NCBI RefSeq assembly: GCF_016807805.1
Contig: NZ_CP063362.1
Span: 4,010,501-4,074,500 of the forward strand
Origin: Xanthobacter dioxanivorans
Lineage (GTDB): Bacteria > Pseudomonadota > Alphaproteobacteria > Rhizobiales > Xanthobacteraceae
DNA: 64,000 nt
Direction: 5' to 3'
The notes below the pieces were generated by a model, which made no database searches, was not told the origin of the DNA, and was given only the letters and a program-made list of their open reading frames with translations. Positions within the stretch are counted from its first letter, which is position 1; every line of letters starts with the position of its first letter. Positions 27,408 to 43,041 of this stretch are shown here, piece after piece. The translations under genes were made by a program, and so were the position numbers.

Positions 27408-30400
27408 CTATTCAGCGGCCTGGCGTCGCCGCCGTCCGCGGACCGGCCTGGCGCTCTCGGCGGGCGTTTCCGCAAGCAGGCTCGCCGGTTCTTCCGCAAC
27501 GTCCGGTGGCGTCCGGCTCCGCGCGGCTCCACGCACCTGCGCGGCACCCGTGGCCCGATCGCGTGGCCCCGCCATGGGGCGGCGCGCCAGCACCTCGGCG
27601 AGGAAGTGGCCGGTGTGGGAGCGCGGATGCTGCGCCACGGTCTCCGGCGTGCCGGCCACCACGATCTCGCCGCCCCCATCCCCGCCCTCGGGGCCGAGGT
27701 CCAGGATCCAGTCGGCGGTCTTGATGACTTCGAGATTGTGCTCGATCACCACCACCGAATTGCCCTGCTCCACCAGTTCATGCAGCACTTCGAGCAGCTT
27801 CTTCACGTCGTGGAAGTGCAGGCCCGTGGTGGGCTCGTCGAGGATATAGAGGGTGCGCCCCGTGGCGCGCTTCGACAGCTCCTTGGAGAGCTTCACCCGC
27901 TGCGCCTCGCCGCCGGAGAGCGTGGTCGCCTGCTGGCCCACCTTGATGTAGTCGAGGCCCACGCGGTGCAGCGTCTCCAGCTTCTCGCGCACGGACGGCA
28001 CCGCCTTGAAGAACTGCGCGCCCTCTTCCACCGTCATGTCCAGCACGTCGGCGATGGACTTGTTCTTAAAGGTGACCTCCAGCGTCTCGCGATTGTAGCG
28101 CTTGCCCTTGCACACGTCGCAGGTGACGTAGACGTCCGGCAGGAAGTGCATCTCGATCTTGATGACGCCGTCGCCCTGGCAGGCCTCGCAGCGCCCGCCC
28201 TTCACGTTGAACGAGAAGCGACCGGCGCCGTAGCCGCGCGCCTTGGCCTCCGGCAGGCCGGCGAACCATTCGCGGATGGGGGTGAAGGCCCCGGTATAGG
28301 TGGCGGGATTGGAGCGTGGCGTGCGGCCGATGGGCGACTGGTCGATGTCGATGACCTTGTCGAGGTGCTCCAGCCCCTCCAGCTTGTCGAACGGGGCCGG
28401 CGCCTCGGAGGCGCCGTTGAGGCGCCGCGCCACCGCCTTGTAGAGGGTGTCGATGAGCAGCGTGGACTTGCCGCCGCCCGACACGCCGGTGATGCAGGTG
28501 AACAGGCCGAGCGGGATCTCGGCGGTGACGTTCTTCAGGTTGTTGCCGCGCGCGCCGGAGAGCTTCAGCGTGCGCTTGGGATTGGGCTTGCGCCGCGCCG
28601 GCACGCCCACCGAGAGCGCCCCGGTGAGATAGCGGCCGGTGAGCGAATTGGGATCGGCGAGGATCTCGGCCGGCGTGCCCTGGGCCACGATGCACCCGCC
28701 ATGGATGCCGGCGCCGGGGCCCACGTCCACCACATAATCGGCGGCGAGAATGGCGTCCTCGTCGTGTTCCACCACGATCACCGTGTTGCCGAGGTCGCGC
28801 AGATGCTTCAGCGTCTCCAGCAGACGGGCATTGTCGCGCTGGTGCAGGCCGATGGACGGCTCGTCCAGCACGTAGAGCACGCCGGTGAGCCCCGAGCCGA
28901 TCTGCGAGGCGAGGCGGATGCGCTGGCTCTCGCCGCCGGACAGGGTGCCGGAGGCCCGGGCCAGGGTGAGATACTCGAGACCCACGTCGAGCAGGAACTG
29001 GAGGCGCTCGCGGATCTCCTTGAGGATCCGCCCGGCGATCTCGTTCTGCTTTTCGGTGAGCGCGCCCGGCAGCGTCTCGAACCAGCCGGCGGCCGCCTTT
29101 ACCGAGAGCTCGCCCACCTCGCCGATATGCTTGCCGGCGATCTTCACCGCGCGCGCCTCCGGCTTCAGGCGATAGCCCGAGCAGACCTTGCATGGCACCG
29201 TGGAGAAATATTTCGAGATCTCCTCCCGCGCCCAGTCGCTGTCCGTCTCCTTCCAGCGTCGGTCGAGGTTGCGCACCACGCCCTCGAACGTCTTTGATGT
29301 CTCGTAGGCGCGCATGCCGTCGTCGTAGGCGAAGGTGACCTTCTCGTCGCCCGAGCCGAAGAGCAGCACGTCCCTGGCTTTCTCCGGCAGATCGGCGAAG
29401 GGTACGTTGAGCTTGAACTTGTAATGCCTGGCCAGGGCATCCAGCGTCTGGCCGTAATAGGGCGAGGTGGACTTCGCCCACGGGGCGATGGCGCCCTGCT
29501 TCAGCGAGCGGGCCTTGTCCGGCACCACCAGGTCCGGATCGATGGTCTGCTCCACGCCCAGGCCGTCGCAGGCCGGGCAGGCGCCGAACGGATTGTTGAA
29601 GGAGAACAGGCGCGGCTCGATCTCGGAGATGGTGAAGCCGGAGACCGGGCAGGCGAACTTCTCCGAGAACAGGATGCGCCGGGGGGCGCCGGCCTCGTCC
29701 TTCTCGTCGGCGAACTCGGCCACGGCGATGCCGTCGGCAAGCCCCAGGGCGGTCTCGAAGCTGTCGGCGAGGCGGGCGGCAAGGTCGGCGCGCACCACGA
29801 TGCGGTCCACCACCACGTCGATGTCGTGCTTGAACTTCTTGTCCAGAGCCGGGGCCTCGGCGATCTCGTGGAAGGCGCCGTCCACCTTCACCCGCTGGAA
29901 GCCCTTCTTCATCCATTCGGCGAGCTCCTTGCGGTACTCGCCCTTCCGCCCGCGCACCACCGGCGCGAGGATGTAGAGCCGCGTGCCCTCGGGCAGGGCC
30001 AGCGTCCGGTCCACCATCTGGGAGACGGTCTGGCTCTCGATGGGCAGGCCGGTGGCGGGCGAATAGGGCACGCCCGTGCGCGCCCAGAGCAGGCGCATGT
30101 AGTCGTAGATCTCGGTGACCGTGCCCACCGTGGAGCGGGGGTTCTTCGAGGTGGTCTTCTGCTCGATGGAGATGGCGGGAGACAGGCCGTCGATCTGGTC
30201 CACGTCCGGCTTCTGCATCATCTCCAGGAACTGGCGGGCATAGGCCGACAGGCTTTCCACGTAGCGCCGCTGGCCCTCCGCGTAGATGGTGTCGAAGGCG
30301 AGCGAGCTCTTGCCCGAGCCCGACAGCCCGGTGAACACCACGAGGCTGTCGCGCGGGATCTCGAGATCCACGTTCTTCAGATTGTGCTCGCGCGCGCCGC

Positions 30401-30479
30401 GCACCGAGAGCGTGCGGGCGTCGCGGCGGGCAGGTTCTGGGGCGGAAGCCGCCCGCGAAGGGAGAGCGCGATCGGACAT
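27408..30479 (-). CDS. uvrA: Excinuclease ABC subunit UvrA
   Basis: Damage-recognition ATPase of nucleotide excision repair. The 1023-residue protein has two ABC modules: first Walker [10 protein letters not shown] near residue 52, signature [12 protein letters not shown], second Walker [10 protein letters not shown] near 680, signature [12 protein letters not shown], and zinc-finger cysteine pairs CPACDGLG and CEACQGDG / [10 protein letters not shown]. The C-terminal 75 residues after the conserved LAEVL are an Arg/Ala/Pro-rich tail. Divergent from ssb; two SOS boxes in the shared upstream region predict LexA control. Confidence 0.97.
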   Translation of the reverse strand: MSDRALPSRAASAPEPARRDARTLSVRGAREHNLKNVDLEIPRDSLVVFTGLSGSGKSSLAFDTIYAEGQRRYVESLSAYARQFLEMMQKPDVDQIDGLSPAISIEQKTTSKNPRSTVGTVTEIYDYMRLLWARTGVPYSPATGLPIESQTVSQMVDRTLALPEGTRLYILAPVVRGRKGEYRKELAEWMKKGFQRVKVDGAFHEIAEAPALDKKFKHDIDVVVDRIVVRADLAARLADSFETALGLADGIAVAEFADEKDEAGAPRRILFSEKFACPVSGFTISEIEPRLFSFNNPFGACPACDGLGVEQTIDPDLVVPDKARSLKQGAIAPWAKSTSPYYGQTLDALARHYKFKLNVPFADLPEKARDVLLFGSGDEKVTFAYDDGMRAYETSKTFEGVVRNLDRRWKETDSDWAREEISKYFSTVPCKVCSGYRLKPEARAVKIAGKHIGEVGELSVKAAAGWFETLPGALTEKQNEIAGRILKEIRERLQFLLDVGLEYLTLARASGTLSGGESQRIRLASQIGSGLTGVLYVLDEPSIGLHQRDNARLLETLKHLRDLGNTVIVVEHDEDAILAADYVVDVGPGAGIHGGCIVAQGTPAEILADPNSLTGRYLTGALSVGVPARRKPNPKRTLKLSGARGNNLKNVTAEIPLGLFTCITGVSGGGKSTLLIDTLYKAVARRLNGASEAPAPFDKLEGLEHLDKVIDIDQSPIGRTPRSNPATYTGAFTPIREWFAGLPEAKARGYGAGRFSFNVKGGRCEACQGDGVIKIEMHFLPDVYVTCDVCKGKRYNRETLEVTFKNKSIADVLDMTVEEGAQFFKAVPSVREKLETLHRVGLDYIKVGQQATTLSGGEAQRVKLSKELSKRATGRTLYILDEPTTGLHFHDVKKLLEVLHELVEQGNSVVVIEHNLEVIKTADWILDLGPEGGDGGGEIVVAGTPETVAQHPRSHTGHFLAEVLARRPMAGPRDRATGAAQVRGAARSRTPPDVAEEPASLLAETPAESARPVRGRRRRQAAE

Positions 30480-30711
30480 GGATCTCCGCTTGCGCCGTCA
30501 GGCGCGAAAAGGGTCAGGGCAGAAGGAAGGCCGCCTTCAGCAGGGCTGAGCGAACCGGCGACGGGGGCAAACGTGGCGGCGAGGACTGCAAGCGGGGCCG
30601 AGCAATCATGTCCCATCCGGGCGTGTCGTCGAGCTTCGCCTCCACTCCCGGCGGATCAAATTCGCTCATCATCATGGCCCAAATGTAGTCGTCCGTGTGC
30701 AATGCGGTAGA

Positions 30712-30726
30712 GAACATATCAGGAAC
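30712..30726. promoter_or_regulatory. SOS (LexA) box 1, uvrA side
   Basis: GAAC-ATATCAG-GAAC matches exactly the alphaproteobacterial LexA consensus GAAC-N7-GAAC (GTTC-N7-GTTC on the other strand). It lies 233 bp before the uvrA start and 263 bp before ssb. Confidence 0.75.
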
Positions 30727-30823
30727 CAACGGGGGCCGCGAGTCAAAAATCCGGCGCAGCAGTCCACGAGCATCGGCGGCATGGCCGCACATGCCGCTTG
30801 CGCCCGAAATCGCGAACGGATAA

Positions 30824-30838
30824 GAACACAACAGGAAC
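30824..30838. promoter_or_regulatory. SOS (LexA) box 2, ssb side
   Basis: GAAC-ACAACAG-GAAC, a second exact consensus match, 150 bp before the ssb ATG. Another GAAC half-site lies six bases upstream of it (30814-30817). Confidence 0.75.
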
Positions 30839-30988
30839 ATGGCGGGTCACCCGCGACGGGGGCAGGGTAGGGCCGGGGGCCCCGGCCGGCAGTCTCAGGT
30901 GGAAAAGTGCGCTTTTCCGCTCGCGCGGTGTCGCGGGGGCGATAGGGTGCAGGCCGCAACAGGCATCGGTGAACGAGGGAGTGGCGGG

Positions 30989-31531
30989 ATGGCCGGCAGC
31001 GTCAACAAGGTGATCCTGATCGGCAATCTCGGCCGGGATCCGGAGGTGAAGGCGTTCCAGAACGGCGGGCGGGTGTGCAACCTGTCCATTGCCACCTCGG
31101 AGAACTGGCGGGACAAGGCCTCCGGCGAGCGCCGCGAGCGCACGGAATGGCACCGGGTGGTGATCTTCAACGAGAATCTGGTGGGCGTCGCCGAGCGGTT
31201 CCTGAAGAAGGGCTCCAAGGTCTATATCGAGGGGCAGCTCGAAACCCGCAAATATGAGAAGGACGGGCGCGAGACCTACACCACCGAGGTGGTGCTGCGG
31301 CCCTATCGCGGCGAGCTGACACTGCTTGACGGACGCGGCGAGGGCGGCGGCGCCGAAGAATATGGCGGCGGATCGGACTTCGGTTCCGCAAGCCCCATGG
31401 GTGGCGGCAGCATCGGCGGCGGGGGCAGCTATGGCGGCGGTTCCGGCGGCGGACGCAGGCCGGCTCCCGCGGGCGGCGGCTCGGCCGGCGGGCGGCCGGT
31501 GAACGATCTCGACGACGAGATTCCCTTCTAG
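30989..31531 (+). CDS. ssb: Single-stranded DNA-binding protein
   Basis: Binds ssDNA in replication, recombination and repair. The 180-residue protein has the OB-fold start [16 protein letters not shown], the strand [13 protein letters not shown], a Gly-rich linker (about 118-170) and the acidic tip DDEIPF that recruits partner proteins. The frame is open upstream to 30839, but ATG 30989 gives the conserved N-terminus. Predicted to be LexA-regulated from the upstream SOS box. Confidence 0.97.
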   Translation: MAGSVNKVILIGNLGRDPEVKAFQNGGRVCNLSIATSENWRDKASGERRERTEWHRVVIFNENLVGVAERFLKKGSKVYIEGQLETRKYEKDGRETYTTEVVLRPYRGELTLLDGRGEGGGAEEYGGGSDFGSASPMGGGSIGGGGSYGGGSGGGRRPAPAGGGSAGGRPVNDLDDEIPF

Positions 31532-31840
31532 AGCTGCCGTGCAGGGGGCGCGGACGGGTCCGGGCGTGTGATGCCGCGCGCTCTCGCCCGCCTCTGGCGG
31601 GGCCTGCCATTGTCAAGCCGGGGCGGGCCATTGTCGATCCTGGCAGCACTGCGCCGCGCGGGCGTTGGAGCCCCATCCTGCTCGTCATACCCCTTGCGCT
31701 GAGCGGCGGGCGATGGCGTGCCGTAGCTGCGCGCCGGCGTGCGGGTCCCGTTCGTTTCGGGGGCGGGCCCGCCGGTACGGGGCCTTCGTCCAGCATCCGG
31801 GGTGCCTCGTGCGCGCCGTCGTTTTCGGCTGGCGGGGGCC

Positions 31841-31862
31841 ATTTGACGCAAAAGGGTCAAAT
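31841..31862. promoter_or_regulatory. Operator-like dyad upstream of gyrA
   Basis: ATTTGAC and GTCAAAT form a perfect 7-bp inverted repeat around an 8-bp centre (GCAAAAGG). It lies 15 bp before the candidate gyrA -35 box. The binding protein is unknown. Confidence 0.45.
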
Positions 31863-31876
31863 TGTCGGCACGCCTC

Positions 31877-31905
31877 TTGCGCGACTGCCTGTAAGTAATT
31901 GATAA
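31877..31905 (+). promoter_or_regulatory. Candidate gyrA promoter
   Basis: TTGCGC and TGATAA separated by 17 bp, entering an A/T-rich tract that stands out strongly in this GC-rich window. A leader of about 95 bp would follow. Confidence 0.35.
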
Positions 31906-32006
31906 ATAATAAGAAAAAATCGTTCTGCCGCAGGGGTTTCGCTGGCGTCCGCAAGGTGAATCGGCTAGAAGGGGACACCTCGTTCCACGATTGAGAGTGC
32001 TGACTT

Positions 32007-34748
<2,742 letters not shown>

Positions 34749-34908
34749 AGCGGGCGCCGGCGGGATGCGCTTATGTGCTTGCGGTGAGATGGGGCGCCGG
34801 GTGGCGGCATGGCTCGGCCGGGCCAGCCGGCCGGTGCCACGTCCCAGCACCGCGTTCCAGTACCGCCGGAGCACAGCCGAGTGAACCTCGGCCGGATCGG
34901 GGGAAGGG

Positions 34909-35520
34909 ATGATCGCCACGGAAAGCCTTGCCTTGTTCGTGCTCGCCTGCGTCGCCCTCGCGGCGACGCCGGGGCCGAACGTGGCGCTCATCGTCGGCAC
35001 CAGCCTCAAGCATGGGCGGCGCGCGGGCATCCTCACCGCCACCGGCGTCAATGTGGGGCTCATCGCCCAGCTCACCCTGGTGGCGGCCGGCCTTGCCTAC
35101 GTGGTCGAGGCGTTTTCCCGGAATTTCGACCTCGTGCGCTATGCGGGCGCGGCCTATCTCGTGTGGCTCGCCGTCCTGCAATGGCGCAGCGCCGGCTCGG
35201 GGGTGGCGGCGCCGGCCCCATCGGCCCGTGCCGCCTTCGGGCGCGGGCTGGCGGTGGCGTTCGCCAATCCCAAGACCCTGCTGTTCCACGCGGCCTTCCT
35301 GCCCCAGTTCGTGACCGATACGGCCAACCCGGTGCCGCAGATCGCGCTGCTCGCGGCGGTGTTCGCGGGCATCGCGCTGGTGGGCGACGTGCTGTGGGCG
35401 GTGGCGGCGGACAAGGCCCGCGCCGCGCTCAAGGGGCGGTTCACGCGGATCGCCGACCGGGTGTCGGCCGGCATCCTGGTGGGCGGCGCGGCCCTGCTGC
35501 TGGCGGCGGGGCGGCGGTAG
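34909..35520 (+). CDS. LysE/RhtB family exporter
   Basis: A 203-residue inner-membrane protein with five to six hydrophobic segments and the family signature ATPGPNVALIVGTSLKHGRRAG, plus FANPKTLLFHAAFLPQF in the middle. These proteins export amino acids or related metabolites; the substrate here is not predictable. GGGGGAAGGG precedes ATG 34909 directly. Monocistronic between gyrA and recQ. Confidence 0.88.
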   Translation: MIATESLALFVLACVALAATPGPNVALIVGTSLKHGRRAGILTATGVNVGLIAQLTLVAAGLAYVVEAFSRNFDLVRYAGAAYLVWLAVLQWRSAGSGVAAPAPSARAAFGRGLAVAFANPKTLLFHAAFLPQFVTDTANPVPQIALLAAVFAGIALVGDVLWAVAADKARAALKGRFTRIADRVSAGILVGGAALLLAAGRR

Positions 35521-35747
35521 GGGCCACCTCGCGTCCCGGCCGGCGGCCCACGGAGCGGAGGGCCGCGAAAGGCGCGCCGGGACCTCGGCGCGGGAACCCG
35601 CCGAAGGCGCTTCCCTGTCTGAGCGCACCCAACGACCTTGCCTGCTGCGCCGGAATCCCGCGCCGGGGTCCCGCCTTGCGCTCGGCTATCGCGGCATGCG
35701 TCCGGGACACGAGACCGCGCCAAATCCGACCGCGTCTCCTTCCCGCA

Positions 35748-35774
35748 TTGCCCCGCGCGGCTTGGGACTATAAG
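35748..35774 (+). promoter_or_regulatory. Candidate recQ promoter
   Basis: TTGCCC at 35748 and TATAAG at 35769 with a 15-bp spacer. The -10-like box ends five bases before the ATG, so transcription would start at or next to the initiation codon (leaderless mRNA). Confidence 0.4.
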
Positions 35775-35779
35775 GCGCC

Positions 35780-37603
<1,824 letters not shown>

Positions 37604-37618
37604 TCAGGTTGCCGGCCG

Positions 37619-37635
37619 ATACCAAAAATTGGTAT
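37619..37635. promoter_or_regulatory. Putative ParD autoregulatory operator
   Basis: ATACCAA-AAA-TTGGTAT is a perfect 7-bp inverted repeat with a 3-bp centre, 16 bp before the parD ATG. ParD-type antitoxins repress their own operon by binding such dyads. Confidence 0.55.
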
Positions 37636-37651
37636 TCTTCGCGAGGAGGAC

Positions 37652-37900
37652 ATGGTCATGGCGCGTAACACCTCGATCTCGCTCGGGACCCATTTTGCGG
37701 ATTTCGTTGACCGGCAGGTCTCGGGCGGTCGCTACAATTCGGCGAGCGATGTCGTCCGCGCCGGGCTGCGGCTGCTGGAGGAACACGAGGCGCGGCTTGA
37801 AACCTTGCGGGCCGCTTTGTCGGAGGGGGAGGCCAGTGGCGCCGCGGAGCCCTTCGATGTCGAATCATTTCTGGCAGGCAAGCGGCGCCAGCACCTCTGA
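37652..37900 (+). CDS. parD: ParD family antitoxin
   Basis: An 82-residue ribbon-helix-helix antitoxin. The N-terminal TSISLGTHFADFVDRQV and SGGRYNSASDVVRAGLRLLEE match the ParD/CopG RHH core, and the C-terminal acidic half (about 50-80) is the toxin-binding segment. GAGGAGGAC precedes ATG 37652; ATG 37658 is possible. It is intact, whereas the toxin gene nine bases downstream is broken. Confidence 0.88.
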   Translation: MVMARNTSISLGTHFADFVDRQVSGGRYNSASDVVRAGLRLLEEHEARLETLRAALSEGEASGAAEPFDVESFLAGKRRQHL

Positions 37901-37909
37901 GCCCGTCAG

Positions 37910-38184
37910 GTGAGCCCGGCGCGCCTCGTTCTTCTCACGCCCAGGGCGCGCGCCGACCTGGACGCCATATGGGCCTATTCCGAGGAAAAGTGGGGTCGCC
38001 GCCGGGCCGAGGCTTATGTCTCGCAGCCGGTGCAAGCGTGGCACGCAGTGCCGAGGATGTGCGCGCCGGATACTTCCGGCTTACGGTCGGCTCGCACGTA
38101 ATATTTTTCCGGCTTCCGGACGACGGATCCCTCACCGTCGTGCGGATCCTCCACCAGCGCATGGATGTCTCAAGGCATCTTTAG
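37910..38184 (+). pseudogene. parE: Decayed ParE toxin
   Basis: The first 39 codons from GTG 37910 encode a normal ParE start (LVLLTPRARADLDAIWAYSEEKWG). The frame then runs into unrelated sequence and stops at 38101. A normal ParE ending, SAEDVRAGYFRL followed by GSHVIFFRLPDDG and VVRILHQRMDVSRHL, resumes in another frame and stops at 38184. The joined product would be about 91 residues against roughly 98-100 for the family, so a deletion of about 20-30 bp that is not a multiple of three removed the middle and shifted the frame. The toxin should be inactive. Confidence 0.85.
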
Positions 38185-38211
38185 CCTCCCCCGTCCTTCC
38201 CCGGCAAACCC

Positions 38212-38240
38212 TTCCACCGCGGCATACCCCTTGCTATAGC
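38212..38240 (+). promoter_or_regulatory. Candidate gatCA promoter
   Basis: TTCCAC at 38212 and TATAGC at 38235 with a 17-bp spacer, 26 bp before the gatC ATG. Confidence 0.4.
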
Positions 38241-38265
38241 GGCGGGCAGCTTTTGGGAGCGCATC

Positions 38266-38549
38266 ATGTCCGTCGATCAGGCGACTGTCCGCCGGGTGGC
38301 CCATCTCGCGCGCATCTCGGTGCGCGAGGAGGAACTCGGCCATCTCGAGAAAGAACTCAACGCCATCCTCGAATTCGTCGAGCAGCTGGCGGACCTCGAC
38401 GTCTCCGGCGTCGAGCCGCTCACCAGCGTCGTGCCGATGGAGCTGCCCATGCGGGAGGATGAGGTGACCGACGGCCACTGTCCCGAAAAGGTGCTCGCCA
38501 ACGCGCCCCAGTCCGAGGGCGGCTTCTTCACAGTGCCGAAGGTGGTGGA

Positions 38550-38553
<4 letters not shown>
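38266..38553 (+). CDS. gatC: Asp-tRNA(Asn)/Glu-tRNA(Gln) amidotransferase subunit C
   Basis: A 95-residue subunit that bridges GatA and GatB. The signature [16 protein letters not shown] and the C-terminal [17 protein letters not shown] are diagnostic. Its stop codon overlaps the gatA start (ATGA). Confidence 0.96.
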
Positions 38554-40034
<1,481 letters not shown>

Positions 40035-40234
40035 GGGGCCCGCGCCCGGAGCAGGCGAGCGGACAGCCGGCTGTGGTTCAGGCTGGGTCCGGCTGCCCCG
40101 GGCGAGGGTGCCTTTGGAGCCGGGCGCGCGCTCTGGCAGGATGAAGCTGGCGCGCCGCCCGTTGCCAGATGCCACCCGCCGGGTTTAACCAGACGCATGA
40201 GAGGCGGTCGAGCCGCCGACGCCATAGGACGACC

Positions 40235-41725
40235 ATGACCCTTCACATGCGGCCCGCCGAGGCCAAGAAGCTCATTCCCGGCGCCACCGGCGACTGGGAG
40301 GTGGTGATCGGCATGGAAGTGCACGCCCAGGTCGCTTCCAATGCCAAGCTCTTCTCCGGCGCCTCCACCGCTTTCGGCGGCCCGCCCAACGACCACGTCT
40401 CGCTGGTGGATGCGGCCATGCCCGGCATGCTTCCGGTCATCAACAAGGAATGCGTCGCCCAGGCGGTGCGCACCGGGCTCGGCCTGAAGGCCGAGATCAA
40501 CCTGACCTCGGTGTTCGACCGGAAGAATTACTTCTATCCGGACCTGCCGCAGGGCTACCAGATCAGCCAGTACCAGCAGCCCGTGGTGGGCGAGGGCGAG
40601 GTGATCGTCGATCTGCCGGACGGCGAGAGCATCACCGTTGGCATCGAGCGCCTGCATCTGGAGCAGGACGCCGGCAAGTCCATCCACGATTTGTCGCCGA
40701 CCCTGTCCTTCGTGGACCTCAACCGCTCGGGCGTGGCGCTGATGGAGATCGTCTCCCGGCCCGATTTGCGCTCGTCGGAAGAAGCCAAGGCCTACGTGAC
40801 CAAGCTGCGCACCATCCTGCGCTATCTGGGCACCTGCGACGGCGACATGGAGAAGGGCAACCTGCGCGCCGACGTGAACGTCTCGGTGCGCCGGCCGGGC
40901 GAGCCGCTCGGCACGCGCTGCGAGATCAAGAACGTCAACTCCATCCGCTTCATCGGCCAGGCCATCGAGGTGGAGGCCCGTCGGCAGATCGAGATTCTGG
41001 AGGACGGCGGCACCATCTCCCAGGAGACGCGCCTGTTCGACCCGAACAAGGGCGAGACGCGGTCCATGCGCTCCAAGGAAGAGGCGCACGATTATCGCTA
41101 TTTCCCCGATCCAGACCTGCTTCCCCTCGTCCTGCACGCCGACTGGGTGGATGGCCTCGCCGCTGACTTGCCGGAACTGCCGGACGAGAAGAAGGCCCGC
41201 TTCATCGCCGAATATGGCCTCAGCCCCTATGACGCGGGCGTGTTGGTGGCGGAGCGTGAGACGGCGGACTATTTCGAGCAGGTGGTGGAAGGCGGTGGCT
41301 CCAGGCGCGACGGCAAGGCGGCGGCGAACTTCGTCATCAACGAGCTGTTCGGCCGCCTGAACAAGGAAGGCAAGGACGTCACTTCCTCGCCGGTGACGCC
41401 GTACCAGATCGGCGCCATCCTCGATTTGATCGCGGAAGGCACCATCTCCTCCAAGATCGCCAAGGACCTGTTCGAGATCGTCTTCACCGAGGGCGGCGAT
41501 CCGCGCGTGGTGGTGGAAGCCCGCGGCATGAAGCAGGTGACCGACACGGGCGCCATCGAGAAGGTGGTGGACGAGATCATCGCCGCCAATCCGGACAAGG
41601 TGGCCCAGGTGCTGGCCAAGCCGACCATGCTCGGCTGGTTCGTCGGCCAGGCCATGAAGGCCTCCGGCGGCAAGGCCAACCCGCAGGCGCTGAACGAGAT
41701 CCTGAAGGCGAAGCTGGGAATCTGA
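40235..41725 (+). CDS. gatB: Asp-tRNA(Asn)/Glu-tRNA(Gln) amidotransferase subunit B
   Basis: The kinase/transamidase subunit that phosphorylates the misacylated tRNA carboxylate. The 496-residue protein has [27 protein letters not shown], and a YqeY-like C-terminal tail domain ending [13 protein letters not shown] 40235 is chosen over an upstream alternative at 40169 because GGAC precedes it and the product starts near the conserved core. It is separated from gatA by 200 bp that hold no gene. Confidence 0.96.
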   Translation: MTLHMRPAEAKKLIPGATGDWEVVIGMEVHAQVASNAKLFSGASTAFGGPPNDHVSLVDAAMPGMLPVINKECVAQAVRTGLGLKAEINLTSVFDRKNYFYPDLPQGYQISQYQQPVVGEGEVIVDLPDGESITVGIERLHLEQDAGKSIHDLSPTLSFVDLNRSGVALMEIVSRPDLRSSEEAKAYVTKLRTILRYLGTCDGDMEKGNLRADVNVSVRRPGEPLGTRCEIKNVNSIRFIGQAIEVEARRQIEILEDGGTISQETRLFDPNKGETRSMRSKEEAHDYRYFPDPDLLPLVLHADWVDGLAADLPELPDEKKARFIAEYGLSPYDAGVLVAERETADYFEQVVEGGGSRRDGKAAANFVINELFGRLNKEGKDVTSSPVTPYQIGAILDLIAEGTISSKIAKDLFEIVFTEGGDPRVVVEARGMKQVTDTGAIEKVVDEIIAANPDKVAQVLAKPTMLGWFVGQAMKASGGKANPQALNEILKAKLGI

Positions 41726-41941
41726 GGGGGCTTTCCAGCGGGCCTGCTGCCCTCGCGCTCTCGCGCCCCGGACGCATGCAGCGCATGCGGAATGCGAGCC
41801 GCGGCCCAGCGCAAGGGACCGCCGAAGGCGCTTCTCATCCCGCGGCTCTGACGCATGATCCGGTGCGCGGAAGTCTTGCGCTGGGCCCCGGATCAGCGCT
41901 CCGGCGGCGCCGTCGCTTGTCCGGGGCGCATTGCTGCACGC

Positions 41942-42670
41942 TCAAGCCAACGCCGCCCCCGGCGCTGTCGGCCCGAACACTTCCTCGAACGCCACCCGCA
42001 TCACCGCGTCCACCTCCGCCATCGACACCGGCAGGCCGAGGTCGGCGAGGCTGGTGACGCCATGCTCGCGCACGCCGCAGGGCACGATGCCGCCGAAGTG
42101 GGAAAGATCCGGTTCCACGTTCAGCGAGATGCCGTGGAAGGTCACCCAGCGCCGCACGCGAATGCCGATGGCGGCGATCTTGTCCTCGCCGCCGCCCAGT
42201 CCATCGCTCCCCTGCCGCCGCACCCAGACGCCCACCCGGTCCTCCCGCCGCTCACCGGTGACGTTGAAGGCGGACAGCGTGCCGATGAGCCACGCCTCAA
42301 GCGCGCTCACATAACGCCGCACGTCCGGCGCGCGGCGCTTGAGGTCGAGCATCACATAGGCCACGCGCTGGCCGGGGCCGTGATAGGTGAACTGTCCGCC
42401 GCGCCCGGTCTCGTAGACCGGGAAGCGCGCATCGACGAGGTCCTCCGGCCGGGCGCTGGTGCCGGCGGTGTAGAGCGGCGGGTGCTCCAGCAGCCACACG
42501 CATTCCGCTGCCGTTCCCTCGGCGATGGCGGCGGCCCGCGCCTCCATGGCGGCAAGCGCCTCGGGGTAGGGGACGAGCCTTTCGCTGACGGCCCATTCGA
42601 CGGGCGGGGTGGCGGCATCCGTGGGACGGAAGTCGGTTTCGAGGCTGGCGCGCGGCGTGGTGGCGGTCAT
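41942..42670 (-). CDS. lipB: Octanoyltransferase LipB
   Basis: Transfers octanoate from acyl carrier protein to lipoyl-dependent enzymes. The 242-residue protein contains [20 protein letters not shown], the catalytic lysine region [18 protein letters not shown], and the acyl-accepting cysteine in GIVPCGV. The frame is open 117 bp further upstream; ATG 42670 is chosen to match usual LipB length, though no strong ribosome binding site is seen. Confidence 0.93.
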   Translation of the reverse strand: MTATTPRASLETDFRPTDAATPPVEWAVSERLVPYPEALAAMEARAAAIAEGTAAECVWLLEHPPLYTAGTSARPEDLVDARFPVYETGRGGQFTYHGPGQRVAYVMLDLKRRAPDVRRYVSALEAWLIGTLSAFNVTGERREDRVGVWVRRQGSDGLGGGEDKIAAIGIRVRRWVTFHGISLNVEPDLSHFGGIVPCGVREHGVTSLADLGLPVSMAEVDAVMRVAFEEVFGPTAPGAALA

Positions 42671-42862
42671 GGAAGGATGCTTTAATCCATCCGGGCCGGC
42701 GGTCCAGTCCTTCGGCCCGGTGCAGGTCATCCACAGGGCCCAGGCGAGGTCTTGCGCCGGCTGCACGGGGCTCTTGTGGGCGCACATTCGATCTGTTAGA
42801 CGATGGCCCCCGGCTGGGAGCGGTCCTTCAAACGGAACCCCTGGACGGTGCCATCCCTGACT

Positions 42863-42947
42863 GCGGTCGTGGCGGAATTGGTAGACGCGCTAGCTTGAGG
42901 TGCTAGTGGGGAGACCCGTGGAGGTTCGAGTCCTCTCGTCCGCACCA
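42863..42947 (+). tRNA. tRNA-Leu, anticodon GAG
   Basis: An 85-nt class II tRNA with encoded CCA. The anticodon stem CTAGC/GCTAG encloses loop TTGAGGT, giving anticodon GAG (42897-42899), which reads CUC and CUU. D-arm TGGCGGAATTGGTAGACGC, a leucine-type long variable arm and T-arm GGAGG-TTCGAGT-CCTCT are clear. The acceptor stem GCGGTCG/CGTCCGC has one mismatch, U5-U68. Confidence 0.95.
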
Positions 42948-42984
42948 GTGGATCGGTGAGTTTCCGGCGCCCCGGTGCCAGTGA

Positions 42985-43016
42985 CGAAAACGGCGGCCTT
43001 TGGGCCGCCGTTTTCG
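42985..43016. terminator. Rho-independent terminator after tRNA-Leu (likely bidirectional)
   Basis: A perfect 12-bp stem, AAAACGGCGGCC and its complement, with loop TTTG and T/A-rich flanks on both sides. It serves tRNA-Leu from the left and the deacetylase gene ending at 43042 from the right. Confidence 0.85.
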
Positions 43017-43041
43017 TTTCGGCGCCGGTTTTTATGTCGCC

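Larger units (their letters stand above)
30480..30988. other. Divergent uvrA/ssb regulatory region
   Basis: A 509-bp gap with two exact GAAC-N7-GAAC SOS boxes (listed separately). A 67-codon minus-strand frame from ATG 30717 to 30514 lacks a ribosome binding site and is not annotated as a gene. Nothing else was recognised. Confidence 0.6.
31532..32006. other. Long non-coding region upstream of gyrA
   Basis: 475 bp with no supported gene. The proximal part repeats GCCATTGTC twice (near 31607 and 31629); the distal part holds a perfect dyad at 31841-31862 and an A/T-rich tract at 31890-31925, both listed separately. Confidence 0.6.

Noticed and set aside
30514..30717. A 67-codon minus-strand frame between uvrA and ssb that starts inside SOS box 1
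   Set aside because: No ribosome binding site and no recognisable family; the second half is Pro/Ser-rich as expected from GC-rich non-coding DNA.
34749..35779. Long antisense frames across gyrA end, lysE and recQ
   Set aside because: They overlap certain genes and show low-complexity Arg/Ala/Gly composition.
40035..40234. A small gene between gatA and gatB
   Set aside because: No frame with a ribosome binding site or family signature; only an open extension upstream of gatB.
42948..43041. Integration (att) site at the 3' end of tRNA-Leu
   Set aside because: No second copy of the tRNA 3' end and no integrase in the window; the following sequence is an ordinary terminator.
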